From NCBI GenBank assembly GCA_016722065.1, contig JADKGX010000001.1, forward strand, positions 1,612,001 to 1,676,000: 64,000 bases of DNA, given 5' to 3'. Origin of the DNA: Planctomycetota bacterium. Its GTDB lineage: Bacteria > Planctomycetota > UBA8742 > UBA2392. How positions within the stretch are numbered: position 1 is the first letter of the stretch; each line of letters starts with the position of its first letter. Made by a program: the position numbers and the translations under genes. Positions 25,298 to 33,352 of the stretch are shown here, one piece after another. The notes under the pieces are model-generated. The model did not search any database and was not told where the DNA came from. It saw only the letters and a list, made by a program, of their open reading frames with translations.

Positions 25298-26983
25298 TTA
25301 GTTGCCTGAAAAGCCCTCTTCCTTCTCTTCGTTGGGGTCTTTGGGCTTTGGGGCTGTCGGGTCTCTGGGCAACCCGTTGGGGCCAATGCTGTTCTTCACC
25401 GGGCCGGTGTAATCGGCGTAGTCTTTATCTTCGCTGATGCGCCAGCCGATCTCGGCCAGATAACGCGCCCCGTAAAGAATACCCTCATATTGAATCGTTT
25501 CCGGGTCATCCAGTGCGGTGTGCATCTCGGCCGGAATCGCCCCCATCGGAAAAATCACCGGAATGCCGGCCTCGCTGAAGAACGGCCAGTGGTCGCTGGC
25601 GGGTATGGGTGCACGGGTGGACATCTTGATCTTCAGTTCCGGAAACAGCGGCGCTGCGGCCTCGCAGTGCTTGCGCAGGAACTTGCTGGATGCCGTGCCC
25701 TGCATTTCGATTTCGTTGTCCTTGAGCCGCCCGAGCATGTCGATGTTGATCATCGCCACAACTTTGTTGTTGGGCACCAGCGGGTGCTGCACATACCAGG
25801 CGCTTCCCAGCAGGCCCTTTTCTTCGCCGGTAAAGGTCATGAACAACATGCTGCGTCGGGGCTTTTTGCCGCTGGCCGCCATGGCTTCGGCAATCTCCAG
25901 CACCGTGGCCACGCCGCTGGCGTTGTCGTCGGCGCCGTTGTGAACCTGGCCCATGCCTTTGTCAGGGTCGCGCGAGCCAAAGTAACCAAGGCCCAGGTGG
26001 TCGTGGTGGGCACCAAAGATGATCCACTCGTCGGTCTCGCCTTCCAGCTTGCCGGCCACGTTGCTGTCCGTGCGCCGCACGGCCGTTGATTTCAGGCTCA
26101 AGCTGGCCGTTGCTCCTTTCAGGTCGGGTCGGTTCTTGAAGTCTGCCTGGTCAAACTCCTGTTGCAGCTTCTTGAGTGCGCCTTCACTGCCCAGCAGTTT
26201 GTCCGCCGCGCCAATGCTCAAGTGCAGAAACGGAAAGGCCGGCTCTGGTTCTCCGGCGGCTTTTTCGTCCAGTTCCAGCGCTGGCGATTTGTCTTCGGCA
26301 CCTGGGTTTTGCAGGTCGCGCCGGTTGTCGCTGGCACCCATGCCTTCCGGCCCGGTAACCAGCAGAATGCCCACCGCGCCCGCCTGCTGGCACAACTGCT
26401 GCTTGGTCTGCAGAAATGCCGACCGCGAAAACGGGTTGCGCCTGCCGCCGACACGCCACGGCGTCGGTTCATAGCGCAGCACCACGGCGATTTTGCCCTT
26501 GAGGTCCAGCCCTGACAGGTCGTCATAACTGTGGGCGTCGTCCTTGACGGCATAGCCCGCAAAGGCCAGCGGCGTGCTTGCCAGCTCCACACTTTCGCCG
26601 GGGCCGCCGGTGCTGACAAAATCCTTGCCGTATTCCAGCTTGGTTTCGCCCGAAGCCGTCTTGAAGCTGAGCGCCGGGGTGCCGTCCCAGGTGTTGTAGC
26701 GCAGCCCGACTTCCTGGTACCAGGTGCCGTTTTCGCCGGCGGGCTTCAACCCGGCCGCCTGCATGCGCGCGCGCACATAACCCGCGCTTACCTTGGCATG
26801 TTCACTCAAGGTCTCGCGGCCGCCCATTTCGTCGCTGGCCAGGAAGTAGACATCCTTTTTGATGTCCACCAGCGTGATCGTGTCCAGGTTCGGCGCCATG
26901 AAAACCGGCTTGTCCTGGGCCAGCGAAAGCACCGAAACTGCGGCCAAAGCAGAAATTGCGGCCAACGTGCGCATGGGCTTCAT
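25298..26983 (-). CDS. secreted M28 family zinc aminopeptidase with PA domain
   Basis: 561 residues from ATG 26983 (GGAGA upstream). Signal peptide (RTLAAISALAAVSVLSLAQ), propeptide-like region, PA insert (about 130-300) and the M28 catalytic domain. Zinc and catalytic residues are in order: GAHHDHLG (His326, Asp328), NGADDNASG, FTGEEKGLLGS, MINIDMLGR and ASDHWPF. A typical extracellular or periplasmic aminopeptidase; substrate unknown. Ends with a Pro/Lys/Glu-rich tail. Divergent from the LPP20-like gene, 110 bases apart. Confidence 0.92.
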   Translation of the reverse strand: MKPMRTLAAISALAAVSVLSLAQDKPVFMAPNLDTITLVDIKKDVYFLASDEMGGRETLSEHAKVSAGYVRARMQAAGLKPAGENGTWYQEVGLRYNTWDGTPALSFKTASGETKLEYGKDFVSTGGPGESVELASTPLAFAGYAVKDDAHSYDDLSGLDLKGKIAVVLRYEPTPWRVGGRRNPFSRSAFLQTKQQLCQQAGAVGILLVTGPEGMGASDNRRDLQNPGAEDKSPALELDEKAAGEPEPAFPFLHLSIGAADKLLGSEGALKKLQQEFDQADFKNRPDLKGATASLSLKSTAVRRTDSNVAGKLEGETDEWIIFGAHHDHLGLGYFGSRDPDKGMGQVHNGADDNASGVATVLEIAEAMAASGKKPRRSMLFMTFTGEEKGLLGSAWYVQHPLVPNNKVVAMINIDMLGRLKDNEIEMQGTASSKFLRKHCEAAAPLFPELKIKMSTRAPIPASDHWPFFSEAGIPVIFPMGAIPAEMHTALDDPETIQYEGILYGARYLAEIGWRISEDKDYADYTGPVKNSIGPNGLPRDPTAPKPKDPNEEKEEGFSGN

Positions 26984-27093
26984 GGGTATCTCCTGCCCGT
27001 AGTCTTGCCGGGCACGGCTTTCTTGCCTTGCATCTGGCACAAAGGAAGCAAATACTACGGCAACCCGTGGCTTTGCCCCCGCATAAAACACCT

Positions 27094-28482
27094 GTGGCCC
27101 GCACCTTCTTGATCGTTCTGGCCGGCCTTGCGCTGGCCGCCTGCACCACCACCCCGCCGCGCCGGGGTGTCGAGATCACCCGTGTGGAAGTGCCCCAGTG
27201 GGCACGCACCGGCAAGCACCCCAAATACCCGGAATCGACCTACCTGGTCGCCTTTGGCACCGCCAGCACCAAGGGCGCCGCCGAGGCCATCGCCACCGCA
27301 CGCCTGGAGGAAACACTGGTCAACTGGGCCATGGCCCAGGACAACGGCGCCCTGCGCGGCACGCAATTTTCACGCCTGGTGCTGGACCGCGCCAACTGGT
27401 TCGCCCTGTCCGAATTTGGCGAAAGTGTGCAATCCGATTACGCCAGCAACGGCTTTGAACACATCGCCCTGCGCGCCCTGCACAAGGGTGACTACCGCTT
27501 GTTGTCGCAATCCATGATTGGCCCCGCGCGCGAAAGCATGCTCAAGACCCCCGCCAGCGTGGCAGGCGATTTCCGCACCCGCATCGACATCGCCTCGCGG
27601 GCCTTTCTGGCCGCTGCCCGCGTTGTTGCCCTGCGCTTTGTCGCAGATGGCGAACTTGACCGCCCCGCCCTTGAAAACGCCGAAGACGCGGCACTTTCCA
27701 TCTGGGAACTTCCCGGGCTGGTCAAGCTGCAACAGACCGGCGCCGGCCAGAAAGTGCAGATGAAAGGCAGCACCCAGGCCCCGCTTTCCATGCGCGCCAC
27801 ATTCCGTAACTCCACCCTGGCCAAAGTTCCGCTGCGCTGGAGTGTCGCCCTGGGTGCGCGCGGCGTGCTGGACGGCGCCACCGAAACCAGCGAAACCGGC
27901 GAAGCCCTGTGCAGCGTGCTTCAGATGTCGCCCACCGGCGACGAATACGGCTTCGTCCAGTGCCAGGTTGACCTTGACCGCATGACACCCCGTCGCACCG
28001 GCATAACCATGCCGGCCTGGCAGTGGCAACTCATCATGCCCTGTCGCCGCAACGTCGAAGTCATTCTGGTCGTCAAGGAAACCATCGACGAACAATCTGA
28101 GGGCCACGAGAACTACTTCAAGCCCGCGCTCAAAACCTGGGCCATAGGCCGCGCCCTGACCATGGTCGAGGACTCCCCCAGCCTGCGCGACTACGCCTAC
28201 CGCATTCGCATTGAAGGCCAGATCATCGTCACCACGTGGAAAGACGGCGAAACCGCCATGGCCCGCACCAGCGGCAAAATCACCCTCTTTGACCACGCCG
28301 ACGGCCGCGAACTCTTTGAATGGATACCGGGCATCCTGCGCCGCGGAGAAGACGGCGTCACCACAGACAGCCTGGGCCTTTCCACACTGCGCGAGGCCGC
28401 AAGCGAAGGCCTGGCCGAGTTCTGCACCCGCCTGCTGGCCACCGTGCCTGCCCCCGGTGAAGAGTTCGGCCGCGGGCGCTGA
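27094..28482 (+). CDS. LPP20-like lipoprotein
   Basis: 462 residues from GTG 27094, chosen because the protein then begins with a lipoprotein signal peptide ARTFLIVLAGLALAAC (Cys about 17). Upstream in-frame GTG 27067 and TTG 27073 are alternatives. The region YLVAFGTASTKGAAEAIATAR matches the ...GYG.A...AA...A.A.. pattern of LPP20 lipoproteins (COG3018-like), which in other genomes accompany LpoB and COG3014. The remaining C-terminal beta-rich part is long and unfamiliar (about 220-460). Confidence 0.7.
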   Translation: MARTFLIVLAGLALAACTTTPPRRGVEITRVEVPQWARTGKHPKYPESTYLVAFGTASTKGAAEAIATARLEETLVNWAMAQDNGALRGTQFSRLVLDRANWFALSEFGESVQSDYASNGFEHIALRALHKGDYRLLSQSMIGPARESMLKTPASVAGDFRTRIDIASRAFLAAARVVALRFVADGELDRPALENAEDAALSIWELPGLVKLQQTGAGQKVQMKGSTQAPLSMRATFRNSTLAKVPLRWSVALGARGVLDGATETSETGEALCSVLQMSPTGDEYGFVQCQVDLDRMTPRRTGITMPAWQWQLIMPCRRNVEVILVVKETIDEQSEGHENYFKPALKTWAIGRALTMVEDSPSLRDYAYRIRIEGQIIVTTWKDGETAMARTSGKITLFDHADGRELFEWIPGILRRGEDGVTTDSLGLSTLREAASEGLAEFCTRLLATVPAPGEEFGRGR

Positions 28483-28590
28483 GCCCCCGGCCCTTGCCGC
28501 TTTGGGCAACGCGGCTTCGCCCGCGCTTGATTACCGGGCCGCCCAGCGCCACAATCCTGCCTCTATCACGCCGCCATCGAAAGGCCGCCC

Positions 28591-30675
28591 ATGCCGCGCA
28601 CCGCCAGCAAAAAAGACACCAAGGGTCTGTCGCCCGAACAAATCCTTTCCGCCTACCGCACGATGGTTACCTCGCGCAAAACCGAGGACAAATGCTCCAT
28701 CATCCTGCGCCAAAGCAAGGGCGGCAGCTTCCAGATCAGCGGCCCCGGCCACGAAGCCGCACTTACCGCGGCCAGCATGGTCATGCGCCCCGGACAGGAT
28801 TGGTCGATCTGCCACTACCGTGACCTGACCTATGTGCTTGGCCTGGGCATGACCACAGACGAAATCTTTCCCGGCTTCATGGCCCGCGAAGGCGACCCCA
28901 ACAGCGGCTCGCGCCAGATGCCAAGCCACTTTGGCCACAAGAAGCTGAGAATCATCAACAAAAGCTCATGCGTCGGCACCCAGTGGCTGCAGGCCGGCGG
29001 CCGCGCCTATGGCATCAAGCTCGATGGCGACGACGAAGTCGTCTACGTTTCCAGTGGCGACGCAACCTGCGCCCAGGGCGAGTTCCATGAAGGTTTGAAC
29101 TGGGCCACCATTCACAAGCTGCCGGTGCTCTTTCACGTGGAGGACAACAACTACGGCATCTCCACCCACAGCAGCCAGGAACGCGCCCAGCCCGTTGAGC
29201 AGATGGTCAAGGGCTATGCCAACCTGGGCATCTTTGCGCCCGATGGCTGCTCGCTGTTTGACAGTTACGAGGCCTTCAAACAGGCCCATCAATGGTGCCG
29301 CAGCGGCAAGGGCCCGGCGATTGTTGTCAGCAAAGTGGTGCGCCTGTGGGGCCATTCGTCGAGCGACAACCGCAAGCTGTACATGACTGAGGCGCAAATC
29401 GCCGAGGAAATGAAGAAGGACCCGATTTCCCACCTGCGCCAGTGGATCATCGACAACAACGTCGCCGAAGAAGACGAACTGGTCGCCCTGGAAGAACAAA
29501 TCAAGACCGATATCGACGCCAGCGCCGAACGCGCCGAACTATCGCCCCACCCAGACCCCAGCCAGGCCGCAAGAAACGTCTTCTACGAAGGCGGGAGCGC
29601 AGGCAACAGTAGCGCAGACAACAGTAGCGCAGGCGCCTCGCCTGCACAGGGCGCGGGCGCCCCGCCCGCGCCACAGGCCGTTGGCGAACCCGTCACACTG
29701 ATAGATTCCATCAACCACGCACTGATTGAAGAATTCGAACGCGACCAGCACCTGGTGTGCTGGGGCCAGGACGTCCAAGACGGCAAAGGCGGCGTGTTCG
29801 GCGCCACCAAAGGTTTGAGCACCAAGTTCGGCACCAAGCGCGTGTTCAACAGCCCGCTGGCCGAGGCCACAATCGCCGGCACCGCCCTGGGCTACAGCTA
29901 CAAGCCCGGCCGCAAGGCCGTGGTCGAGATCCAGTTCGGCGATTACATTTTCCCGGCGATGATGCAGATCGTCAACGAGATCGCGACGGCCCGCTATCGC
30001 AGCGACAACAACTGGCCCGCCCCGCTGGTGATTCGCGTGCCCGTGGGCGGCTACATCCAGGGCGCGATGTATCACAGTCAGTGCATCGAAGGCCTGTTCG
30101 CCAGCCGCCCAGGTTTAAAGATCGCGATGCCCAGCAACGCCGCCGACGCCAAAGGCCTCTTAAAAGCTGCGATTCGTGGCAACGACCCGGTGCTGTTCAT
30201 GGAATGCAAGAACCTGTACCGGCAGGAACGCAGCAAGAGCCCCGAGCCTGACAAGGATTACGTGCTGCCCTTTGGCAAAGGCCGCATCGTGCGCCAGGGC
30301 AAGCACGTAACGCTGGTAACCTGGGGCAACACGGTCAACATAGCCATCGACGCCGCCGGCACACTGGAGGACAAAGGCATCGAGGTAGAGATCATCGACC
30401 TGCGCACGATCATTCCCTGGGACAGCCAGATGGTTTTCGAAAGCATCAAGAAAACCAGCCGCTGCCTGGTGCTGCACGAAGACACCATCACCATGGGCTT
30501 CGGCGCCGAGATCAGCGCCAGGATCATGGAAGAGGCCTTTGAGCTATTGGACGCCCCGGTAAAACGCATAGCCGCCAAAGACAGCTTCGTGCCCTACGCC
30601 AAGCCCCTGGAAAACGCCATCCTACCCCAAAAGACCGACGTGATCGCAGGCGTGGAGGCGTTGGTTGGGTGGTAA
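28591..30675 (+). CDS. 2-oxoacid dehydrogenase E1, fused alpha and beta subunits
   Basis: 694 residues. Residues 1-330 are the E1 alpha unit with the thiamine-diphosphate motif SSGDATCAQGEFHEG (GD at 156-157) ending in EDNNYGIST; about 331-372 is a Ser/Ala/Gly/Pro linker; the rest is E1 beta (SPLAEATIAGTALGYS, RVPVGGYIQGAMYHSQ, DLRTIIPWD). The sequence is nearest to branched-chain 2-oxoacid or pyruvate dehydrogenase E1. E2 and E3 genes are not adjacent. The linker DNA (about 29593-29683) holds two perfect palindromes like a small intergenic repeat. Confidence 0.92.
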   Translation: MPRTASKKDTKGLSPEQILSAYRTMVTSRKTEDKCSIILRQSKGGSFQISGPGHEAALTAASMVMRPGQDWSICHYRDLTYVLGLGMTTDEIFPGFMAREGDPNSGSRQMPSHFGHKKLRIINKSSCVGTQWLQAGGRAYGIKLDGDDEVVYVSSGDATCAQGEFHEGLNWATIHKLPVLFHVEDNNYGISTHSSQERAQPVEQMVKGYANLGIFAPDGCSLFDSYEAFKQAHQWCRSGKGPAIVVSKVVRLWGHSSSDNRKLYMTEAQIAEEMKKDPISHLRQWIIDNNVAEEDELVALEEQIKTDIDASAERAELSPHPDPSQAARNVFYEGGSAGNSSADNSSAGASPAQGAGAPPAPQAVGEPVTLIDSINHALIEEFERDQHLVCWGQDVQDGKGGVFGATKGLSTKFGTKRVFNSPLAEATIAGTALGYSYKPGRKAVVEIQFGDYIFPAMMQIVNEIATARYRSDNNWPAPLVIRVPVGGYIQGAMYHSQCIEGLFASRPGLKIAMPSNAADAKGLLKAAIRGNDPVLFMECKNLYRQERSKSPEPDKDYVLPFGKGRIVRQGKHVTLVTWGNTVNIAIDAAGTLEDKGIEVEIIDLRTIIPWDSQMVFESIKKTSRCLVLHEDTITMGFGAEISARIMEEAFELLDAPVKRIAAKDSFVPYAKPLENAILPQKTDVIAGVEALVGW
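29628..29673 (+). repeat. REP-like palindrome pair inside E1 linker
   Basis: GCAGGCG-CCT-CGCCTGC and a following GCGCGGGCG-CCC-CGCCCGCGC lie next to each other in frame within the low-complexity linker between the alpha and beta units. Stems are 7 and 9 bp and perfect. Together with the GCAGNCAACAGTAGC repeats just before, they look like a repeat element domesticated as linker. Confidence 0.5.
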
Positions 30676-31037
30676 GGATCGGTGAGATTGAGTCGAGTGT
30701 GTTTGCAACTGAACAATGGGGAATGTCGGCAGCAGCTCATTGATAGTGAACGACTCTGGAGATACCAATCAGGGGTCTGGTCTTTCCAGACGCTCATTAC
30801 AGTTGACATCTCCTTATAATCGTGAGCGCCTGCCGAATCACAAGCCCCCACGCGACGCCAAACGTCCTGGACCAGATTGACCGGCAACATGGATCCGCGA
30901 ACGGTGTTCATTCAATAGACCAGCCGCCGCAGATGCCCCCATAGCACGACACCGACCCACGAATTCGTGTTTAGCACTTGTCTTATATGCTATACGTAAG
31001 TTATTTAACTGAATGGGCGCCGTAGCGAGGAGTAGCC
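30676..31037 (+). other. intergenic region entering the low-GC islet
   Basis: About 360 bases between the E1 gene and the TIR-like orphan gene; base composition drops here. TTGACA at about 30804 and TATAAT at about 30816 are too close to form one promoter. A weak extended -10 element TGCTATAC (30988-30995) may drive the next gene. Confidence 0.4.
30988..30996 (+). promoter_or_regulatory. candidate extended -10 promoter of TIR-like gene
   Basis: TGCTATACG lies about 42 bases before the TTG start, fitting an extended -10 (TGnTATA). No good -35 was seen. Confidence 0.3.
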
Positions 31038-32456
31038 TTGAACGACAATCGAGCAATCCAGATTGTGGTCGATCTGACTGGGCAAGAGCCGCCATTTCCT
31101 TGCCATATCGACGACTTCGAAGAGAAAGCTCAAGGCCTGCTGGCCACGACTGGCATTGGATATAGCCAATTTAACGAAATGCTTCTCTACTTAGGTTACG
31201 ACAGGATATCGGAAGAGTTCTTCGCGTTCTTGCTCAGTGGTGGCACAGAACCTAGCGAGGCTGTCCAGGCGCCCCCAACCGCCTTTGTTTCAGTCTCTCA
31301 ATTACGTCTGGCGGTTGAGAAGTTTCGTATCTTGGCAATTGTCGAGCACGGCAATATCAAGTATGGCTTCAAGTTGTATTCGAACCCAGCCAACAAAGCA
31401 TTGGTTGAACTTTTAGATGCTGAACCATTAACAGAAGAACACTATGTTCGGCGACACAGAGAACTACTGGCGACAGATCCTATCGCGTCCGAAGAGACCT
31501 ACAACCTCGGGTACGTCATTGAGCGGGAGTTAGCGGATCTGTTAAAACATGCGCCCGACGACTCGCAGCTAAAGAAGCGAGAGGATACACGGAAGAGAAT
31601 CGTCGAGGTAGGCAAGCGCAATCAAAAGGCATACCTTACGTCAGATCATATGGACGTTTACGTGGCAACTTCAATGAGGGAACGCCATGAGTACAGGGCG
31701 GTGGCTTCGACAATAGCAAACCTGCGATCACATGACGATCTAACCCAGCTCAAAGTGCGTTTTTTTGACCCTACCCAAGCCTACTGCCACGACCGCATTG
31801 ACAAAGGACTTGCGGAAGGGCTGATGCTAAAGAGAGCCAAGTGCACTCTCTACTTAGCGCAAGAGAGTGACACACTGGGCAAAGATTCGGAGTTGGCTTG
31901 CACACTCGCCCAAGGTAAGCCCGTAATCGCTTTTGTACCTAGCATTCCGGACGGTGGCGAAGCGGCGTTCGTCAGACAGATGCTGGGAGTAGACGGTTAC
32001 AATCAGCCGGATGCGTCATACGCTGAAACGGTCCTGAAGCAACTTAGGGCGGTGCTTCCTGATATTGCATGGACAAATAAATCACTACGGCAACTCATTG
32101 ACCACAATCCGGCAACAGTAAATCCGGATGATTTACTGGGCTTGTTCGGAAAGGAACTAAAAACGCACTACGATAGGCGGGCTAAACTGCTCAAAGAAGT
32201 TCACCCCCTCGGACTCCAGGTTGACTTAGAATCCGGTGTGGCAAATGGCGTTTTAGTAGCTCGCTCCATTAGTGAATGCGCAAAGCTTATTCGTCGCATA
32301 TTATTAGGACAGCTTGAATTTGTCCTTGAGCATAAAGACACAGAGGTTGGCAGGTACTTCTTCCTGCGCGAGTCAACAACGCAATCAATTTTTAGAGTCG
32401 TAACGGGAGACGCGTTCCTAACGAACGCGTTCTGGAATTTTTACCTTGCTAAGTAG
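31038..32456 (+). CDS. orphan protein with TIR / nucleoside-deoxyribosyltransferase-like domain
   Basis: 472 residues, TTG start preceded by GAGGAG. GC is clearly lower (about half) than neighbours, and codons end in A/T more often, suggesting transfer. The N-terminal 200 residues are unfamiliar and mixed. Residues 205-310 form a Rossmann-like domain: MDVYVATSMRERHEY, RFFDPTQ, then GKDSELACTLAQGKPV (Glu285), like TIR or nucleoside 2-deoxyribosyltransferase enzymes whose Glu in this spot attacks nucleosides or NAD. The C-terminal 160 residues are unassigned. Alone in an islet and possibly a single-gene anti-phage or stress effector, but that is inference. Confidence 0.8.
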   Translation: MNDNRAIQIVVDLTGQEPPFPCHIDDFEEKAQGLLATTGIGYSQFNEMLLYLGYDRISEEFFAFLLSGGTEPSEAVQAPPTAFVSVSQLRLAVEKFRILAIVEHGNIKYGFKLYSNPANKALVELLDAEPLTEEHYVRRHRELLATDPIASEETYNLGYVIERELADLLKHAPDDSQLKKREDTRKRIVEVGKRNQKAYLTSDHMDVYVATSMRERHEYRAVASTIANLRSHDDLTQLKVRFFDPTQAYCHDRIDKGLAEGLMLKRAKCTLYLAQESDTLGKDSELACTLAQGKPVIAFVPSIPDGGEAAFVRQMLGVDGYNQPDASYAETVLKQLRAVLPDIAWTNKSLRQLIDHNPATVNPDDLLGLFGKELKTHYDRRAKLLKEVHPLGLQVDLESGVANGVLVARSISECAKLIRRILLGQLEFVLEHKDTEVGRYFFLRESTTQSIFRVVTGDAFLTNAFWNFYLAK

Positions 32457-32458
32457 CT

Positions 32459-32511
32459 GGCTGCACGGTAAAGTCCTTTCGGCTTTGCCGAAAGGACTTT
32501 ACCGTGCAGCC
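32459..32511 (+). terminator. very long perfect hairpin after TIR-like gene
   Basis: Bases 32459-32483 and 32487-32511 form a perfect 25-bp stem around a TTT loop, immediately after the stop codon. There is no U-tract, so it may act as a terminator, transcript stabiliser or element end. Its stem is A/T-richer at the core (AAAGTCCTTTC). Confidence 0.6.
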
Positions 32512-32671
32512 GCCGCTAGGTGTAAAAGTCAAGAAGGTGTACAAGCCGAAGCCGTTCCCCGCGACAATCCGTCCAGTGCTGCAATCCAAGAGTTCACTTA
32601 ATTGCTCTACGTTCTACGCGGTGGTAACTGCTGGTCGCACTTGGCGCATCATTCGAAAAAAGTCGACCTAA
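32504..32671 (+). other. possible short basic ORF or gene remnant
   Basis: An open frame from GTG 32504 encodes 55 residues rich in Lys and Arg (VKKVYKPKPF at the start; IIRKKST at the end). Third codon positions are G/C-rich in the first half, as in native genes, so it might be the remnant of a gene disrupted by the islet. No ribosome site; it begins inside the hairpin. Could well be chance. Confidence 0.2.
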
Positions 32672-33056
32672 ATCGCTTGGGATCCGTTGTTGCGGGACTC
32701 TATCTACCTGGCTGATTGTTGTACTTCTTGCATCCAACCGCGAAGGCTTGACCTTCGATCCTTTTGACCACTTCCAATGCCGTAAGCGTTCTCTCCTCCT
32801 TGTTTGGGGCAGGTTGCAGGCTGGGCTTTGCCTGCTTTTTGAGCCCGGTGGGGAACCGATGGGGTAGTTCGGGTTGATGGCCACTACCTCTCGCTTGCGC
32901 TTCGGGCTGATGGGCGCGCCTGGGCTGGTTTTGGTGGTTGGGTTGGTGGGTTGGGCTGGTGTTTTTGGAAGATGCCGGGTTGCTGGGGCGTTTATGCTTT
33001 GGCTTTGTGGTTCGGGCTGCAATCCCCGCAAATCCGCTTGGAAAGCGACAATGCGG
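32512..33056 (+). other. intergenic region with planctomycete-type repeat
   Basis: About 545 bases without a convincing gene. Contains CTCTCGCTTGCGCTTCGGG at about 32887-32906, a phrase I recall from many planctomycete intergenic regions. Opposite-strand frames here are proline-rich and repetitive and look spurious. Confidence 0.4.
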
Positions 33057-33090
33057 TTGACCCCTTGGCCAGTTAGGGTACACTAACTGG
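33057..33090 (+). promoter_or_regulatory. promoter with overlapping operator-like dyad upstream of BshA-like gene
   Basis: TTGACC (33057-33062), 16 bases, TACACT (33079-33084). An 8-bp perfect dyad CCAGTTAG (33069-33076) / CTAACTGG (33083-33090) spans the -10, an arrangement typical of repressor control. It lies about 260 bases before the gene. Confidence 0.45.
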
Positions 33091-33352
33091 CGCGGTAGTT
33101 GGCGAAAGTCCGGTTTGCAACCCCTTTGCTCCGGTGCCCTGCCCGAAACCTGATCGCTGTCCGGGCCAAATGCCTGTGCCAGTTTGCGGCCGAAGCGTGA
33201 ATGAAAGGGCAGCTTTTCGCTCTCCTTTCCGGCCCTTTCGCGCGCTTCGGCCGTCCCAATTTACGGCCTTTTCCACAATTCCCGCACCTTGCCCTGCCAA
33301 CCCAGCCAGCCGGGAATAGGCTTGGCGTTTTCGCTTGTTCTGGGTGCCGCGC

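Noticed and set aside
30804..30821. TTGACA and TATAAT pair
   Set aside because: Only six bases apart, so not a usable promoter.
32459..32511. Integron attC site
   Set aside because: The stem is perfect and lacks the RYYYAAC/GTTRRRY core sites and the bulged bases of attC.
32594..33083. Overlapping Pro-rich minus-strand frames
   Set aside because: Repetitive composition typical of repeats; no ribosome site; overlapping each other in different frames.
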